Positions 24,776-32,867 of a DNA stretch of 39,314 nt are shown here, piece by piece. The DNA lies in the NCBI GenBank assembly GCA_003563895.1, contig PWTK01000022.1, forward strand, positions 1 to 39,314, in the 5' to 3' direction. The DNA is from Syntrophomonadaceae bacterium (lineage in GTDB: Bacteria; Bacillota; Dethiobacteria; DTU022; UBA8154). The translations under genes were made by a program, and so were the position numbers. The notes under the pieces were generated by a model. It had not been told where the DNA came from. It did no database searches and worked only from the letters and a program-made list of their open reading frames with translations. The stretch's first letter is position 1. Every line of letters starts with the position of its first letter.

Positions 24776-24799
24776 AATTATTACACTCCTCGCTTGAGC

Positions 24800-25048
24800 T
24801 TACTGCTCCCCGGCTTTGGCCTTGTCCAGTAAGGCTTTTACAGTATCGGACGGCCTTGCTCCCTTGGAGAGCCATTCCTGGGCCCTTGCCGTATCGATTT
24901 TAATGGTCATGGGCTCGGTACCGGGATCATAGTATCCCAGCTCTTCGATGAAACGACCGTCTCTCGGTGAGCGCGAATCGGCAACCACAATCCGGTAAAA
25001 GGGTTTCTTTTTTGCCCCAAACCTTTTTAAACGTATACGCACCGGCAA
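24800..25048 (-). CDS. rpsP: 30S ribosomal protein S16
   Basis: 82 residues beginning [20 protein letters not shown] after the initiator and Pro, with [19 protein letters not shown]. The start is TTG at 25048: it gives the family N-terminus [11 protein letters not shown] and has GGAGGAGGTG 8 nt upstream. The longer frame to 25075 would place that ribosome-binding site inside the gene. First gene of the rpsP-khpA-rimM-trmD group; the repeat element at 25098-25235 lies directly upstream. Confidence 0.96.
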   Translation of the reverse strand: MPVRIRLKRFGAKKKPFYRIVVADSRSPRDGRFIEELGYYDPGTEPMTIKIDTARAQEWLSKGARPSDTVKALLDKAKAGEQ

Positions 25049-25097
25049 TGCAACAACACCTCCTCCATGATTCATGGATTTACTAGATATCCTGTGT

Positions 25098-25235
25098 CTA
25101 CAGCGAAATTTGCACCCAGCGCTGCCATGAGAACGGCTTAAGCATCACCGCAGCGAAGTGGAGGCCCGAAGGGAAGGCGATGGCACCGTCCCTACGGCTA
25201 ACGAGTAGCATAATTCACTTGGTATTTCGCTGTAG
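25098..25235. repeat. 138-bp structured inverted-repeat element (MITE-like)
   Basis: Perfect 12-bp terminal inverted repeats, CTACAGCGAAAT (25098-25109) and ATTTCGCTGTAG (25224-25235), enclose about 114 nt that fold further: on the minus strand CATCGCC pairs with GGTGATG around a CCCTTCGGG stem. No coding frame. No target duplication is obvious. It lies between ffh and rpsP and will be transcribed as part of the rpsP leader if there is readthrough. It may be a miniature transposable element or a structured RNA; only one copy is in the window. Confidence 0.7.
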
Positions 25236-25244
25236 GGCTGTTTA

Positions 25245-26588
25245 CTAATGAAAAGGGAACATTTTTCCCATTTTTTTGGCCTTTCCCTTGTCCATGGCGC
25301 CAAATTGTTTGAAGACCTTTTTCATCTGTTCGAACTGTTTCAGGAGCTTGTTCACATCCTGTACCGTCGTTCCGCTGCCCATGGCGATGCGTTTTCTCCT
25401 GCTGCTGTTGATGATTTCCGGTTTCTGACGTTCCTCGCGCGTCATGGAATTAATGATGGCTTCCACCTGGTTGAGCTGGCTTTCATCTAAAGAGAGGTTC
25501 TTCAGCTGTTTTCCTGCTTTTTGAGCACCGGGGATCATCTGGATCAATTCATCCAGCGGGCCCATCTGGCGCACCTGCTGCAGCTGCTCCAGGAAATCCT
25601 CCAGGGTGATGGTTTGGCTGCGGAGCTTCTTTTCCATCTCCCGGCTCTTTTTTTCATCCACCACGCTCTGGGCTTTGTCAATCAGGGAGAGCACATCGCC
25701 CATGCCCAGGATGCGGGAAGCCATCCGGTCGGGGTGAAAGGGTTCCAGGGAATCGAGCCTTTCTCCCAATCCTGCAAACTTGATGGGACAGCCGGTGACG
25801 GCTTTTACAGAGAGAGCCGCTCCACCCCGGGTGTCGCCGTCGAGTTTGGTCAGCACGATGCCCGTTAAACCGAGACGCTCGTGAAACGACTGCGCCACAT
25901 TGACCGCATCCTGTCCCGTCATGGCATCTACCACCAATAATATTTCCAGCGGTTTGACCTTTTGCCGCAGCCGGTGCAGCTCTTCCATTAACGCTTCATC
26001 GATGTGAAGGCGTCCGGCCGTGTCCAAAATCACGTAATCATGGCCTTCTTTTTCAGCAAGCTTAGCGGCCCTGCCGGCGATCTCCTCAGGGTCTTCTTTG
26101 CCCCCGCTGAAAACTGCCACTCCGGCATCGCGGCCCAGCGTCTGCAGCTGGTCTATCGCCGCAGGGCGGTAGATGTCTGCCGCTACCAGCAGCGGTTTAT
26201 GGCCATGTTTCTTCAGGTAATGAGCCATTTTTGCAGCACTGGTCGTTTTTCCGGAACCCTGCAGGCCCACCATCATGATAAAACGGGGGGGATTGTCAAC
26301 AGGAGCCAGTTTACTCTGCTTTTCGCCCATCATCCTGACCAGTTCTTCATTGACAATTTTGATCACCTGTTGGGCAGGCGTCAGGCTTTCCAGCACTTCA
26401 GCACCGGCAGCCCGCTCTTTCAGGGCTGACGTAAAATCCTTGACCACTTTGTAATTAACGTCCGCCTCCAAAAGGGCAAGTCTGACTTCCCGCAGGGCCA
26501 GCTCCACATCTTTTTCGGTTAACCTGCCCTTGCGTTTTAATTTTTGAAAAGTGTCCTGCAGTTTTTCAGAGAGCCCCTTAAATAACAA
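25245..26588 (-). CDS. ffh: signal recognition particle protein
   Basis: Ffh (SRP54) binds signal sequences on the ribosome with 4.5S RNA and hands them to FtsY. About 447 residues. N domain, then G domain with GLQGSGKT, DTAGRLH, TKLDGDTRGG, then the methionine-rich M domain including SRRKRIAMGSGTTVQDVNKLLKQF. TTG at 26588 aligns with the B. subtilis N-terminus (MAFEGL against LLFKGL) but has a weak Shine-Dalgarno; the frame is open to 26663 and GTG 26624 or TTG 26594 are alternatives. It follows ylxM by 49 bp. Confidence 0.97.
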   Translation of the reverse strand: MLFKGLSEKLQDTFQKLKRKGRLTEKDVELALREVRLALLEADVNYKVVKDFTSALKERAAGAEVLESLTPAQQVIKIVNEELVRMMGEKQSKLAPVDNPPRFIMMVGLQGSGKTTSAAKMAHYLKKHGHKPLLVAADIYRPAAIDQLQTLGRDAGVAVFSGGKEDPEEIAGRAAKLAEKEGHDYVILDTAGRLHIDEALMEELHRLRQKVKPLEILLVVDAMTGQDAVNVAQSFHERLGLTGIVLTKLDGDTRGGAALSVKAVTGCPIKFAGLGERLDSLEPFHPDRMASRILGMGDVLSLIDKAQSVVDEKKSREMEKKLRSQTITLEDFLEQLQQVRQMGPLDELIQMIPGAQKAGKQLKNLSLDESQLNQVEAIINSMTREERQKPEIINSSRRKRIAMGSGTTVQDVNKLLKQFEQMKKVFKQFGAMDKGKAKKMGKMFPFH

Positions 26589-26637
26589 GTTCAATACCCG
26601 GGCATCATGTTCCCCGGGATACACCCCCCTTTTATGA

Positions 26638-26976
26638 TCAGCTTTCCATAATAAGTTTAACAAGGTTCTTCAGCTTTTCCAGGTCAGACCCTTCCAATTT
26701 TGGCTGCGAAAGCAGCTCCAGGGCCCTGGCCCCGTTTTCTTTTCTCTTCAGGTAAGAATCGTACAGCAGCAGCTCCTGCTCCCAATCCTCGAGGGTGGCA
26801 ACGGAGCGTGAAAGAAGATCGAAAACGGCCTGCCTGGAGATATTCAGATCTGCGGCAATTTCGGCCAGGGTAAAATCTTCCTTGTAATACATTTCTACGG
26901 CCGCCCGCTGTTTTTCCGTCAGCAAGCCACCATAAAAATCAAAAAGGTAATTCACCCTGTTTTTCTTCTCTAACAT
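26638..26976 (-). CDS. ylxM: YlxM-type HTH protein (UPF0122)
   Basis: 112 residues with a sigma-factor region 4-like helix-turn-helix: LTEKQRAAVEMYYKEDFTLAEIAADLNISRQAVFDLL. The N-terminus NRVNYLFDFYGGLL matches YlxM closely and fixes the ATG at 26976. YlxM is a small protein encoded with ffh and linked to SRP function in streptococci. A TTTACT-N17-TATAAA promoter ends only 4 nt before this ATG, so a transcript from it would be essentially leaderless; otherwise the gene is read from ftsY. Confidence 0.93.
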   Translation of the reverse strand: MLEKKNRVNYLFDFYGGLLTEKQRAAVEMYYKEDFTLAEIAADLNISRQAVFDLLSRSVATLEDWEQELLLYDSYLKRKENGARALELLSQPKLEGSDLEKLKNLVKLIMES

Positions 26977-26980
26977 AACA

Positions 26981-27009
26981 TTTATACACCATTCTAACTG
27001 TAAAGTAAA
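26981..27009 (-). promoter_or_regulatory. candidate promoter abutting the ylxM start
   Basis: Minus strand TTTACT (27004-27009), 17-nt spacer, TATAAA (26981-26986). The -10 box ends 4 nt before the ylxM ATG and no ribosome-binding site lies between. It is either a leaderless-type promoter or a chance match. Confidence 0.4.
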
Positions 27010-27108
27010 TACCCTTTACAAAAAAAACGACGTGACTGCCAGCGCACCCCCGGAGGATGGCATTTTTTATAAAACATGAGGCCGGCAATAATGAGGAGAG
27101 AACATCCG

Positions 27109-28014
27109 TCACAAAAAGAGGGCCTCAACAAACTTGTGGGGGTCGAAATATTCCAGGTCCTCTTTTTTCTCCCCCACCCCAACCATCTTCACCGGGATCC
27201 CCGTCTGCTGTTTCACGGCAATCACTACGCCTCCGCGGGCCGTACCGTCCAGTTTGGTCAGGATAATGCCGCTTATCGGGACGGCCTCTTGAAAATACCT
27301 GGCCTGCGCAATACCGTTGTGGCCGGTAGTCGCATCCAGGACCAGCAGCACCTCGTGGGGCGAGCCCTCCAAGGCTCGGCCGAGCACGCGGTAATTTTTC
27401 TTGATCTCTTCCAGCAGGTTGGCCTTGGTGTGCAGCCTGCCCGCGGTGTCGCAGATCAAATAATCTACCTTGCGGGCCACCGCAGCATTCAGGGCATCGT
27501 ACATCACGGCGGAGGGGTCTCCACCGGCCTGGTGTTTGACCAGATCAGCACCTACGGTTTTGGCCCACTCCTCCAGCTGTTCGATGGCTGCGGCACGAAA
27601 GGTATCGCCGGCAGCCAGCAGTACTTCCCTGCCCTCGTTTTTTAAAAGGTGCGCCATTTTGGCGATGGCCGTGGTTTTGCCCACACCGTTCACCCCGACC
27701 ACCAGGCAAACCGTGGGAGGGGAAGGGGCCGAGACCAACCCGCTTGCCGCCTCTCCTTCCATCATCTCCACCAGTAAAGCCTTCAAAATATCCTGGGCTT
27801 CATCGCGGAGTTTGATTTTTTCTTCCTTTAATCGCTCCCGAAAAAGTTCGATGATTTCCAGGGTGGTCCCCAACCCGACATCGGCTGAAATCAGTATTTC
27901 CTCCAGCTCCTCGAAAAAATCGGGGCTTATTTCGCTCCTGGTAAAAAGGCCTTCCAGCCTGCTTTTAAAGGCCCCTCTTGTTTTATTCAATCCCTTGACA
28001 AACTGCTCCAGCAT
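27109..28014 (-). CDS. ftsY: SRP receptor GTPase FtsY
   Basis: 301-residue SRP receptor, docking Ffh-ribosome complexes at the membrane. NG domains: helical N domain to about residue 95, then GVNGVGKT (G1), DTFRAAAIEQL, DTAGRLHTK (G3), TKLDGTARGG (G4) and GVGEKKEDLEYFDP. The acidic A domain of E. coli is missing, as usual in Firmicutes. It starts 9 bp after smc ends, so smc and ftsY are cotranscribed; ylxM and ffh follow after a 132-bp gap. Confidence 0.97.
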   Translation of the reverse strand: MLEQFVKGLNKTRGAFKSRLEGLFTRSEISPDFFEELEEILISADVGLGTTLEIIELFRERLKEEKIKLRDEAQDILKALLVEMMEGEAASGLVSAPSPPTVCLVVGVNGVGKTTAIAKMAHLLKNEGREVLLAAGDTFRAAAIEQLEEWAKTVGADLVKHQAGGDPSAVMYDALNAAVARKVDYLICDTAGRLHTKANLLEEIKKNYRVLGRALEGSPHEVLLVLDATTGHNGIAQARYFQEAVPISGIILTKLDGTARGGVVIAVKQQTGIPVKMVGVGEKKEDLEYFDPHKFVEALFL

Positions 28015-28023
28015 ATGGGTCGG

Positions 28024-31000
28024 TCACCCCACTTTCCTCGACAAGCTCAAGGAAACCGCATTGGAGACGCCCTGTTCCTCCATGGTCACCCCGTAGAGAA
28101 CATCGGCCTCTTCCATGGTCATTTTGCGGTGAGTAATCAGGATAAACTGGGTGTGACGGGTATATCTTTTTAAGAACAGGATAAAACGTGCCAGGTTGTT
28201 TTCATCGAGGGAAGAATCAACTTCGTCCAGCACACAGAATGGGACGGGCTTGTATTTTAAGAGGGCAAAAAGCAGCGCAATCGCTGTCAATGCCTTTTCC
28301 CCGCCGGAAAGGAGCGATATATTTTTAAGCTGCTTTCCGGGAGGCTGGGCAGCTATCTCTACACCGGATTCGAGTGCGTCCTTCGGGTCAGTCAGCTTTA
28401 AAAAAGCCTGTCCCCCCCCAAACAGTTGCTGGAAAATATCCTGAAAATTATTCTCAATCGCGCGCAGCGCTTCCAGAAAACGCTTTTTGATATGGCATTC
28501 CAATTCTTCCACCACTTCCCTGATCCCTTTTTCCCCTTCCAGTAGATCGCAGCGCTGATTTTCCAGAAATGAAATCCTCTGCTGGATTCGCTCGTGCTCC
28601 TGCAAAACACCCACGTTAACTTCCCCCAAAGCGGAAAGCTCCCGCCCACAGCGCCCTTTTTCTTCTTCCAGGGTTTTTTCATCTTCCAGCGACGCCATGA
28701 AAGCCTTAGAAAGCTCTTTTCCCGGCTGCAAGCCGTATTTTTCCCCCAGCTGCTGCCGCAGGTACTTTTCGCCTTCAGCCGCACGCACCTGCTCAATATC
28801 CAGCTCCTGCTGGCGCCTGCGGTAACGTTCCAGCTGTTTTTTCTTTTTTTCTATTTCCCACCTGACACCCTGTTCTTCCTCTTCGAGTGCCTCCAGTTCG
28901 TTCTTGAGCCCTTTCACCCTTTCTTCGAGCCGCTCGATTTCCCCGCTTCCGACTTCCTCTTGCCTCTCCAGCTCTTCTTTCTCTGCCCGGATCCGTTCCA
29001 GTTCCTTTTTTAACCTTTCTTTTTCTCGCGATGATTCATCCTTCAAAGAGTCCAGCCGATCTTTTTCAAGCAGCTGCCTGCGGTACGTCTCCTGCAGCGA
29101 GCTTTCCTTTTCTTGAAGAGAAGAAAACCTGACCCGGGCCTCAATGAGCTCTTTTTCCAGCTGCCTGTATCTTTCTTCGTTATCCCTTATCTCCTCACCG
29201 AGCCCCTGCTGCTCTTGCTGCAGTTCCTTGATCTCCCCCTCAAAAACACCCAGCTCGTTTTCCAGCTGTGCACAGTTTTCCATTATTTCGTTGTAATGGC
29301 GCTGCAGGTGCGTGATTTCCCTTTCCAGGTTTTCTATTCCATCCCCTGCCCTCTTTTTTTCCAGGTCAATCCTTTCCAGTTCCCTCTCCAGGCTGTATGC
29401 TTCCTTTTCCAAGCCAACCAGTTCCTCTTCCTTTTTTTTCAGAAAAGATTCAAGCCGGGCGATCTTTTCTTCCAGCTGTTTCCGCGAATCTTCGGCAGCT
29501 GCAAGACTTACCTGTAATGAGCCTGTCTCTGCTTCCAGATTTTTTAATTCTCTCTTACGGCTCAGTATTCCCGTTCTTTCCCGGGAGTGATACCCACCCG
29601 ACATGGCTCCTCCCGGAGAAATCATCTCGCCGTCCAGCGTGACGATTTTCCAACCGGAGCGGGTGCTTCGAATCAGCTCAACAGCGCTCTCCAGCGTTTC
29701 CGCCACCAGCACATTTCCCAGGAGGTATTCCACCACTTTATGAAACCGCGGGTCTATTGCCACCAGTTCGTGGGCTCTTCCGAGAAGCCCATCCCTTGAT
29801 GCAGGGGCCAGATCTGTTTTCAAAATGGGACGGAGCAGGTTTAACGGGAGCAGGGTGGCCCGACCGGCCTTTTTCTCTTTCAGCAGCCCGATAGCATTGC
29901 GCGCGCATCCATCGTCTTCCGTTACGATGTGCTGGAGTGCGCTGCCAAGAGCCGTATCAATCGCCCTTTCGAACCTTTGGGGGACCTGAATGAGCTCTGC
30001 TACCGGCCCATGGACACCGGCCAGCCCATTATCCTCTTTTGCTGCCTGCATGATGGTCTTGACGCCGCCGGAATAGTCACTCATTTCTTCCTGGCTGTCT
30101 TTTAGGGACTTGAGGCGGGCCTTTTTTTGTTCCAGCTCCCTGGCCCGCCGATGGCAGTCCTCGTTTTCGCGTTTCGCCTCTTTCTGAAAATCTTTGAGCC
30201 GTTCGCGCCATGAGAAGAGATCTTCTTCCAACCTTTCTCTCTCCCGTTCTTTTTCTCCCACTTGCAGCGAAAGGGTGTTTCTCCTTCCCTCGGTCCGGGA
30301 AAAATCGCTGCGCGCCGTTTCCAGCTTTTCCTGGAGTTCTACCCTGCGGGACCGCACCTCCTCTGCCCTCTGCCGGCGGTCTTTCAACGATTGCTCCGCA
30401 GCAGCCTTACAGGATTTCCGCTGCTCCGCCTGGTGCCGAAGTTCTTCCAACTGCTGGAGAAGTTCGCTGCGAGAAAGTAACGCCAGCTGCTCCTGCAGTG
30501 AAGAAACGCTGCCGGCAATGTGTTCCTGTTCTTTGTGGATTCCTTTTAACTGGGACTCCTGGTCCGCAATCGAGTCCTCCAGGCCGGAGAGTCGTTCTGT
30601 TATCTCACTGTGCGATTGCGCCTTGTAGGCAATTTTTTCATTTACGCTGCGTTCCTGCTCTCGAAGCAACAGCAGCCTGTGCATTCTCTTTTCATTTTGG
30701 TCCTTTTCCTCGCGGAGTTTTCGTTCAGCTGCTTCCATATCTTTCCTTTTGCTGTCAACTTTGGGGCGGACCTGTTCCATGTTCAGATGCAAATCATCCA
30801 GCTGTCTTTTTCTTTCTTCCAGCGCAGCTCCTGCTTCATCCAGGCTGCTGCGGATCCCTTCCAACAGTAAATTCTTTTCCCACCACTGCCGGGACAGAAG
30901 CCCCTTTTCCGCACGCCGATAAGCCTGAAGCAATTCCTTGTAGCGATAGGCTCGAGAAACCTCACCTTTTAAAGATAGCTCCCGTTCTCTCAAGTCTCCC

Positions 31001-31584
31001 AGCAGGTCCTCTATGCGGACGAGGTTCCGATTCACTTCTTCCATCCTGGAAAGGGCCTCTTTTTTGCGCTGTTTATACTTGTGAACTTCGGCCGCCTCTT
31101 CCAACAACTCGCGGTTGTCCTCGGGCCTGGCATTGATCAACTGTTCAATGCGCCCCTGCCCGATGAGGGAATAGGTTTCTCTTCCGATACCGGTATCCCA
31201 AAACAGTTCGTAGATGTCTTTCAAACGGCAGGGCGTATTGTTCAAAAAATATTCCCCTTCACCAGAACGGTAAAGCCTCCGCGTAATAATCACCTCTTTA
31301 TACTCCACCGGCAGGTGATTTTCCGCTTCGTCCAGGGTGAGTTTTACTTCGGCATAATTCATCGCCTTGCGCCCGGCCGAGCCGCTGAAGATTAACTCTT
31401 CCATCCTGCTGCCCCGGAGTATCCGGGGGCTCTGCTCACCCAACACCCAGCGAACCGCGTCCAGCAGGTTGCTTTTTCCACAGCCATTGGGGCCTATCAC
31501 CGCCGTAACCCCCGGGGAAAACCTCAACTCCAGTTTTTCCGGAAAGGATTTAAAGCCCGTCACTTCGAGACACTTCAAATACAT
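28024..31584 (-). CDS. smc: chromosome segregation/condensation protein SMC
   Basis: 1186-residue SMC ATPase of the bacterial condensin (SMC-ScpAB). Walker A GPNGCGKSN lies near 33-41. Two long coiled coils flank a hinge at about 510-640 (GGVKTIMQA, GPVAELIQV, VTEDDG, EMISPGGAMSGG). The C-terminal head has the signature LSGGEKALTAIALLFA and Walker B/D-loop VLDEVDSSLDENN. ATG at 31584 has AAGGGTGG 8 nt upstream; GTG at 31596 is an alternative. The coil is very rich in Glu, Lys and Arg. It lies between spoVS and ftsY. Confidence 0.98.
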   Translation of the reverse strand: MYLKCLEVTGFKSFPEKLELRFSPGVTAVIGPNGCGKSNLLDAVRWVLGEQSPRILRGSRMEELIFSGSAGRKAMNYAEVKLTLDEAENHLPVEYKEVIITRRLYRSGEGEYFLNNTPCRLKDIYELFWDTGIGRETYSLIGQGRIEQLINARPEDNRELLEEAAEVHKYKQRKKEALSRMEEVNRNLVRIEDLLGDLRERELSLKGEVSRAYRYKELLQAYRRAEKGLLSRQWWEKNLLLEGIRSSLDEAGAALEERKRQLDDLHLNMEQVRPKVDSKRKDMEAAERKLREEKDQNEKRMHRLLLLREQERSVNEKIAYKAQSHSEITERLSGLEDSIADQESQLKGIHKEQEHIAGSVSSLQEQLALLSRSELLQQLEELRHQAEQRKSCKAAAEQSLKDRRQRAEEVRSRRVELQEKLETARSDFSRTEGRRNTLSLQVGEKERERERLEEDLFSWRERLKDFQKEAKRENEDCHRRARELEQKKARLKSLKDSQEEMSDYSGGVKTIMQAAKEDNGLAGVHGPVAELIQVPQRFERAIDTALGSALQHIVTEDDGCARNAIGLLKEKKAGRATLLPLNLLRPILKTDLAPASRDGLLGRAHELVAIDPRFHKVVEYLLGNVLVAETLESAVELIRSTRSGWKIVTLDGEMISPGGAMSGGYHSRERTGILSRKRELKNLEAETGSLQVSLAAAEDSRKQLEEKIARLESFLKKKEEELVGLEKEAYSLERELERIDLEKKRAGDGIENLEREITHLQRHYNEIMENCAQLENELGVFEGEIKELQQEQQGLGEEIRDNEERYRQLEKELIEARVRFSSLQEKESSLQETYRRQLLEKDRLDSLKDESSREKERLKKELERIRAEKEELERQEEVGSGEIERLEERVKGLKNELEALEEEEQGVRWEIEKKKKQLERYRRRQQELDIEQVRAAEGEKYLRQQLGEKYGLQPGKELSKAFMASLEDEKTLEEEKGRCGRELSALGEVNVGVLQEHERIQQRISFLENQRCDLLEGEKGIREVVEELECHIKKRFLEALRAIENNFQDIFQQLFGGGQAFLKLTDPKDALESGVEIAAQPPGKQLKNISLLSGGEKALTAIALLFALLKYKPVPFCVLDEVDSSLDENNLARFILFLKRYTRHTQFILITHRKMTMEEADVLYGVTMEEQGVSNAVSLSLSRKVG

Positions 31585-31642
31585 TTCGGCGCCCACCCTT
31601 ATTTTATGCTGATACCCGCATTATTTGCCGGCAAACTCCACA

Positions 31643-31671
31643 AAGCTACCTGCTTGGGTTACAGGTAGCTT
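31643..31671 (-). terminator. hairpin after spoVS, possible terminator
   Basis: A 10-bp perfect stem AAGCTACCTG (31643-31652)/CAGGTAGCTT (31662-31671) with a 9-nt loop. On the minus strand the tail is only TTTGTGG, so it would be a weak terminator between spoVS and smc. Confidence 0.4.
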
Positions 31672-31700
31672 CGCTGTTTAAAACCGGCCTGCACATGATA

Positions 31701-31961
31701 TTATCTCGGTTCTACCAGAAACTTGATCGCTGTTCGCTCTTCTCCGTCGATCTGGATCTCAACAAAGGCGGGGGTGGATACCAAATCTATCCCGTTGGGG
31801 GCCACGTAACCCCTTGTGATGGCGATCGCTTTGACCGCCTGGTTAACTGCCCCCGCTCCTACCGCCTGCAGCTCAACTGCTCCGCTCTTCCTGATGACAG
31901 CCGCCAACGCTCCTGCAACCGACTTCGGCTTGGAATTCATTGACACTTTAAGGACTTCCAT
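31701..31961 (-). CDS. spoVS: stage V sporulation protein S
   Basis: 86 residues with the almost invariant SpoVS sequence: MEVLKVSMNSKPKSVAGALA, VELQAVGAGAVNQAVKAIAI and VEIQIDGEERTAIKFLVEPR. An Alba-like small protein that affects spore coat assembly and septum dynamics in B. subtilis. It indicates a sporulating lineage. GGAGG 13 nt upstream of the ATG. It lies between rnc and smc, with a SigH-like promoter and a tandem 13-bp repeat directly upstream. Confidence 0.97.
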   Translation of the reverse strand: MEVLKVSMNSKPKSVAGALAAVIRKSGAVELQAVGAGAVNQAVKAIAITRGYVAPNGIDLVSTPAFVEIQIDGEERTAIKFLVEPR

Positions 31962-31980
31962 TGGATATCTTTTCCTCCTA

Positions 31981-32006
31981 TAATGGTTTAAACTAATGGT
32001 TTAAAC
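31981..32006 (-). repeat. two tandem 13-bp repeats upstream of spoVS
   Basis: TAATGGTTTAAAC occurs twice head to tail (31981-31993 and 31994-32006); each contains the palindrome GTTTAAAC when read across units. They sit between the candidate promoter and the spoVS ribosome-binding site, where a repressor could act. Confidence 0.6.
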
Positions 32007-32014
32007 GCTTTTCT

Positions 32015-32043
32015 GAAATCACTGGCAAAACATCAATACCTGC
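32015..32043 (-). promoter_or_regulatory. SigH-like promoter of spoVS
   Basis: Minus strand GCAGGTATT (32035-32043), 11-nt spacer, AGTGATTTC (32015-32023), compared with the SigH consensus RNAGGAWWW-N11/12-RNNGAATWW. Each box has one or two mismatches. spoVS is a known SigH target in B. subtilis. Confidence 0.4.
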
Positions 32044-32130
32044 AAAGGCTGCAGCAACTTTTCCATATCGGGCTTGCGGCCGCTTTCCGAGGGGGGTGAA
32101 ACAGTGTGCTTAAGGTGGTATAGGAAAGCC

Positions 32131-32850
32131 TTACTCTGCCGGCAAGCTGTCGTCCATTTCATTCATGGATTCCCATGCCGCTTTAGCCGCTGATTGTTCG
32201 GCCTCCTTCTTGCTCTTTCCGCTGCCCTTTCCAATCTTTCTGTTATCCACCAGCACAACCGCCTCGAACGTTTTATCGTGGGCAGGCCCGCTCTCGGAAA
32301 CAATCCTGTAAACGGGCGTTTTCCCTTCATCTAACTGGAACGCTTCCTGCAAAATCGTCTTAAAATCCAGCGATGGGTACTTCCCTTCACTAATGGAATG
32401 GAGCACGGGGCGGAACAGCTCGATAATGCGATGCCTGGTCTCTTCGTATCCCAGGTCTACAAACAAAGCGCCAACGAGAGACTCCAGCGCATCGGCCAGC
32501 AGGGATTTCTTCCCGGCTCCGCCGCTGGCTGCTTCTCCCTTGCCCAACCGCAGGTAATGTCCCAGCTCCATTTTTCTGGCCAGGCGGGCCAGCGTAGCTT
32601 CATTCACCACGTGATGTCGGAGAAGGGTCAACCTCCCCTCTGGTGAATGTGGAAAGGCCTTAAAAAAATATTCTGAAATTACCAGTCCCAGCACGGCATC
32701 GCCCAAAAACTCCAACCTCTCGTTGCTGCTGATCCCTCTCTCGTAAGCGTAAGAAGAATGGGTCAGCGCCTCAACATACAGTTCGAGGTTTTGAACGGGC
32801 CAACCTATCCCCCGCAACATATTTGCAATTGCTGCATTGGACGAAGACAT
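32131..32850 (-). CDS. rnc: ribonuclease III
   Basis: Double-strand-specific RNase that processes rRNA precursors and 4.5S RNA. 239 residues. The RNase III signature ERLEFLGDAVLGL lies at about 43-55, the second acidic cluster LADALESLVGALFVD near 120, and a C-terminal dsRNA-binding domain (FKTILQEAFQL ... GKGSGKSKKEAEQSAAKAAWE) from about 160. It lies 17 bp after fabF, the usual acpP-fabF-rnc-smc order except for the inserted spoVS. Confidence 0.97.
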   Translation of the reverse strand: MSSSNAAIANMLRGIGWPVQNLELYVEALTHSSYAYERGISSNERLEFLGDAVLGLVISEYFFKAFPHSPEGRLTLLRHHVVNEATLARLARKMELGHYLRLGKGEAASGGAGKKSLLADALESLVGALFVDLGYEETRHRIIELFRPVLHSISEGKYPSLDFKTILQEAFQLDEGKTPVYRIVSESGPAHDKTFEAVVLVDNRKIGKGSGKSKKEAEQSAAKAAWESMNEMDDSLPAE

Positions 32851-32867
32851 CAGAAGAAACGCCCCAC

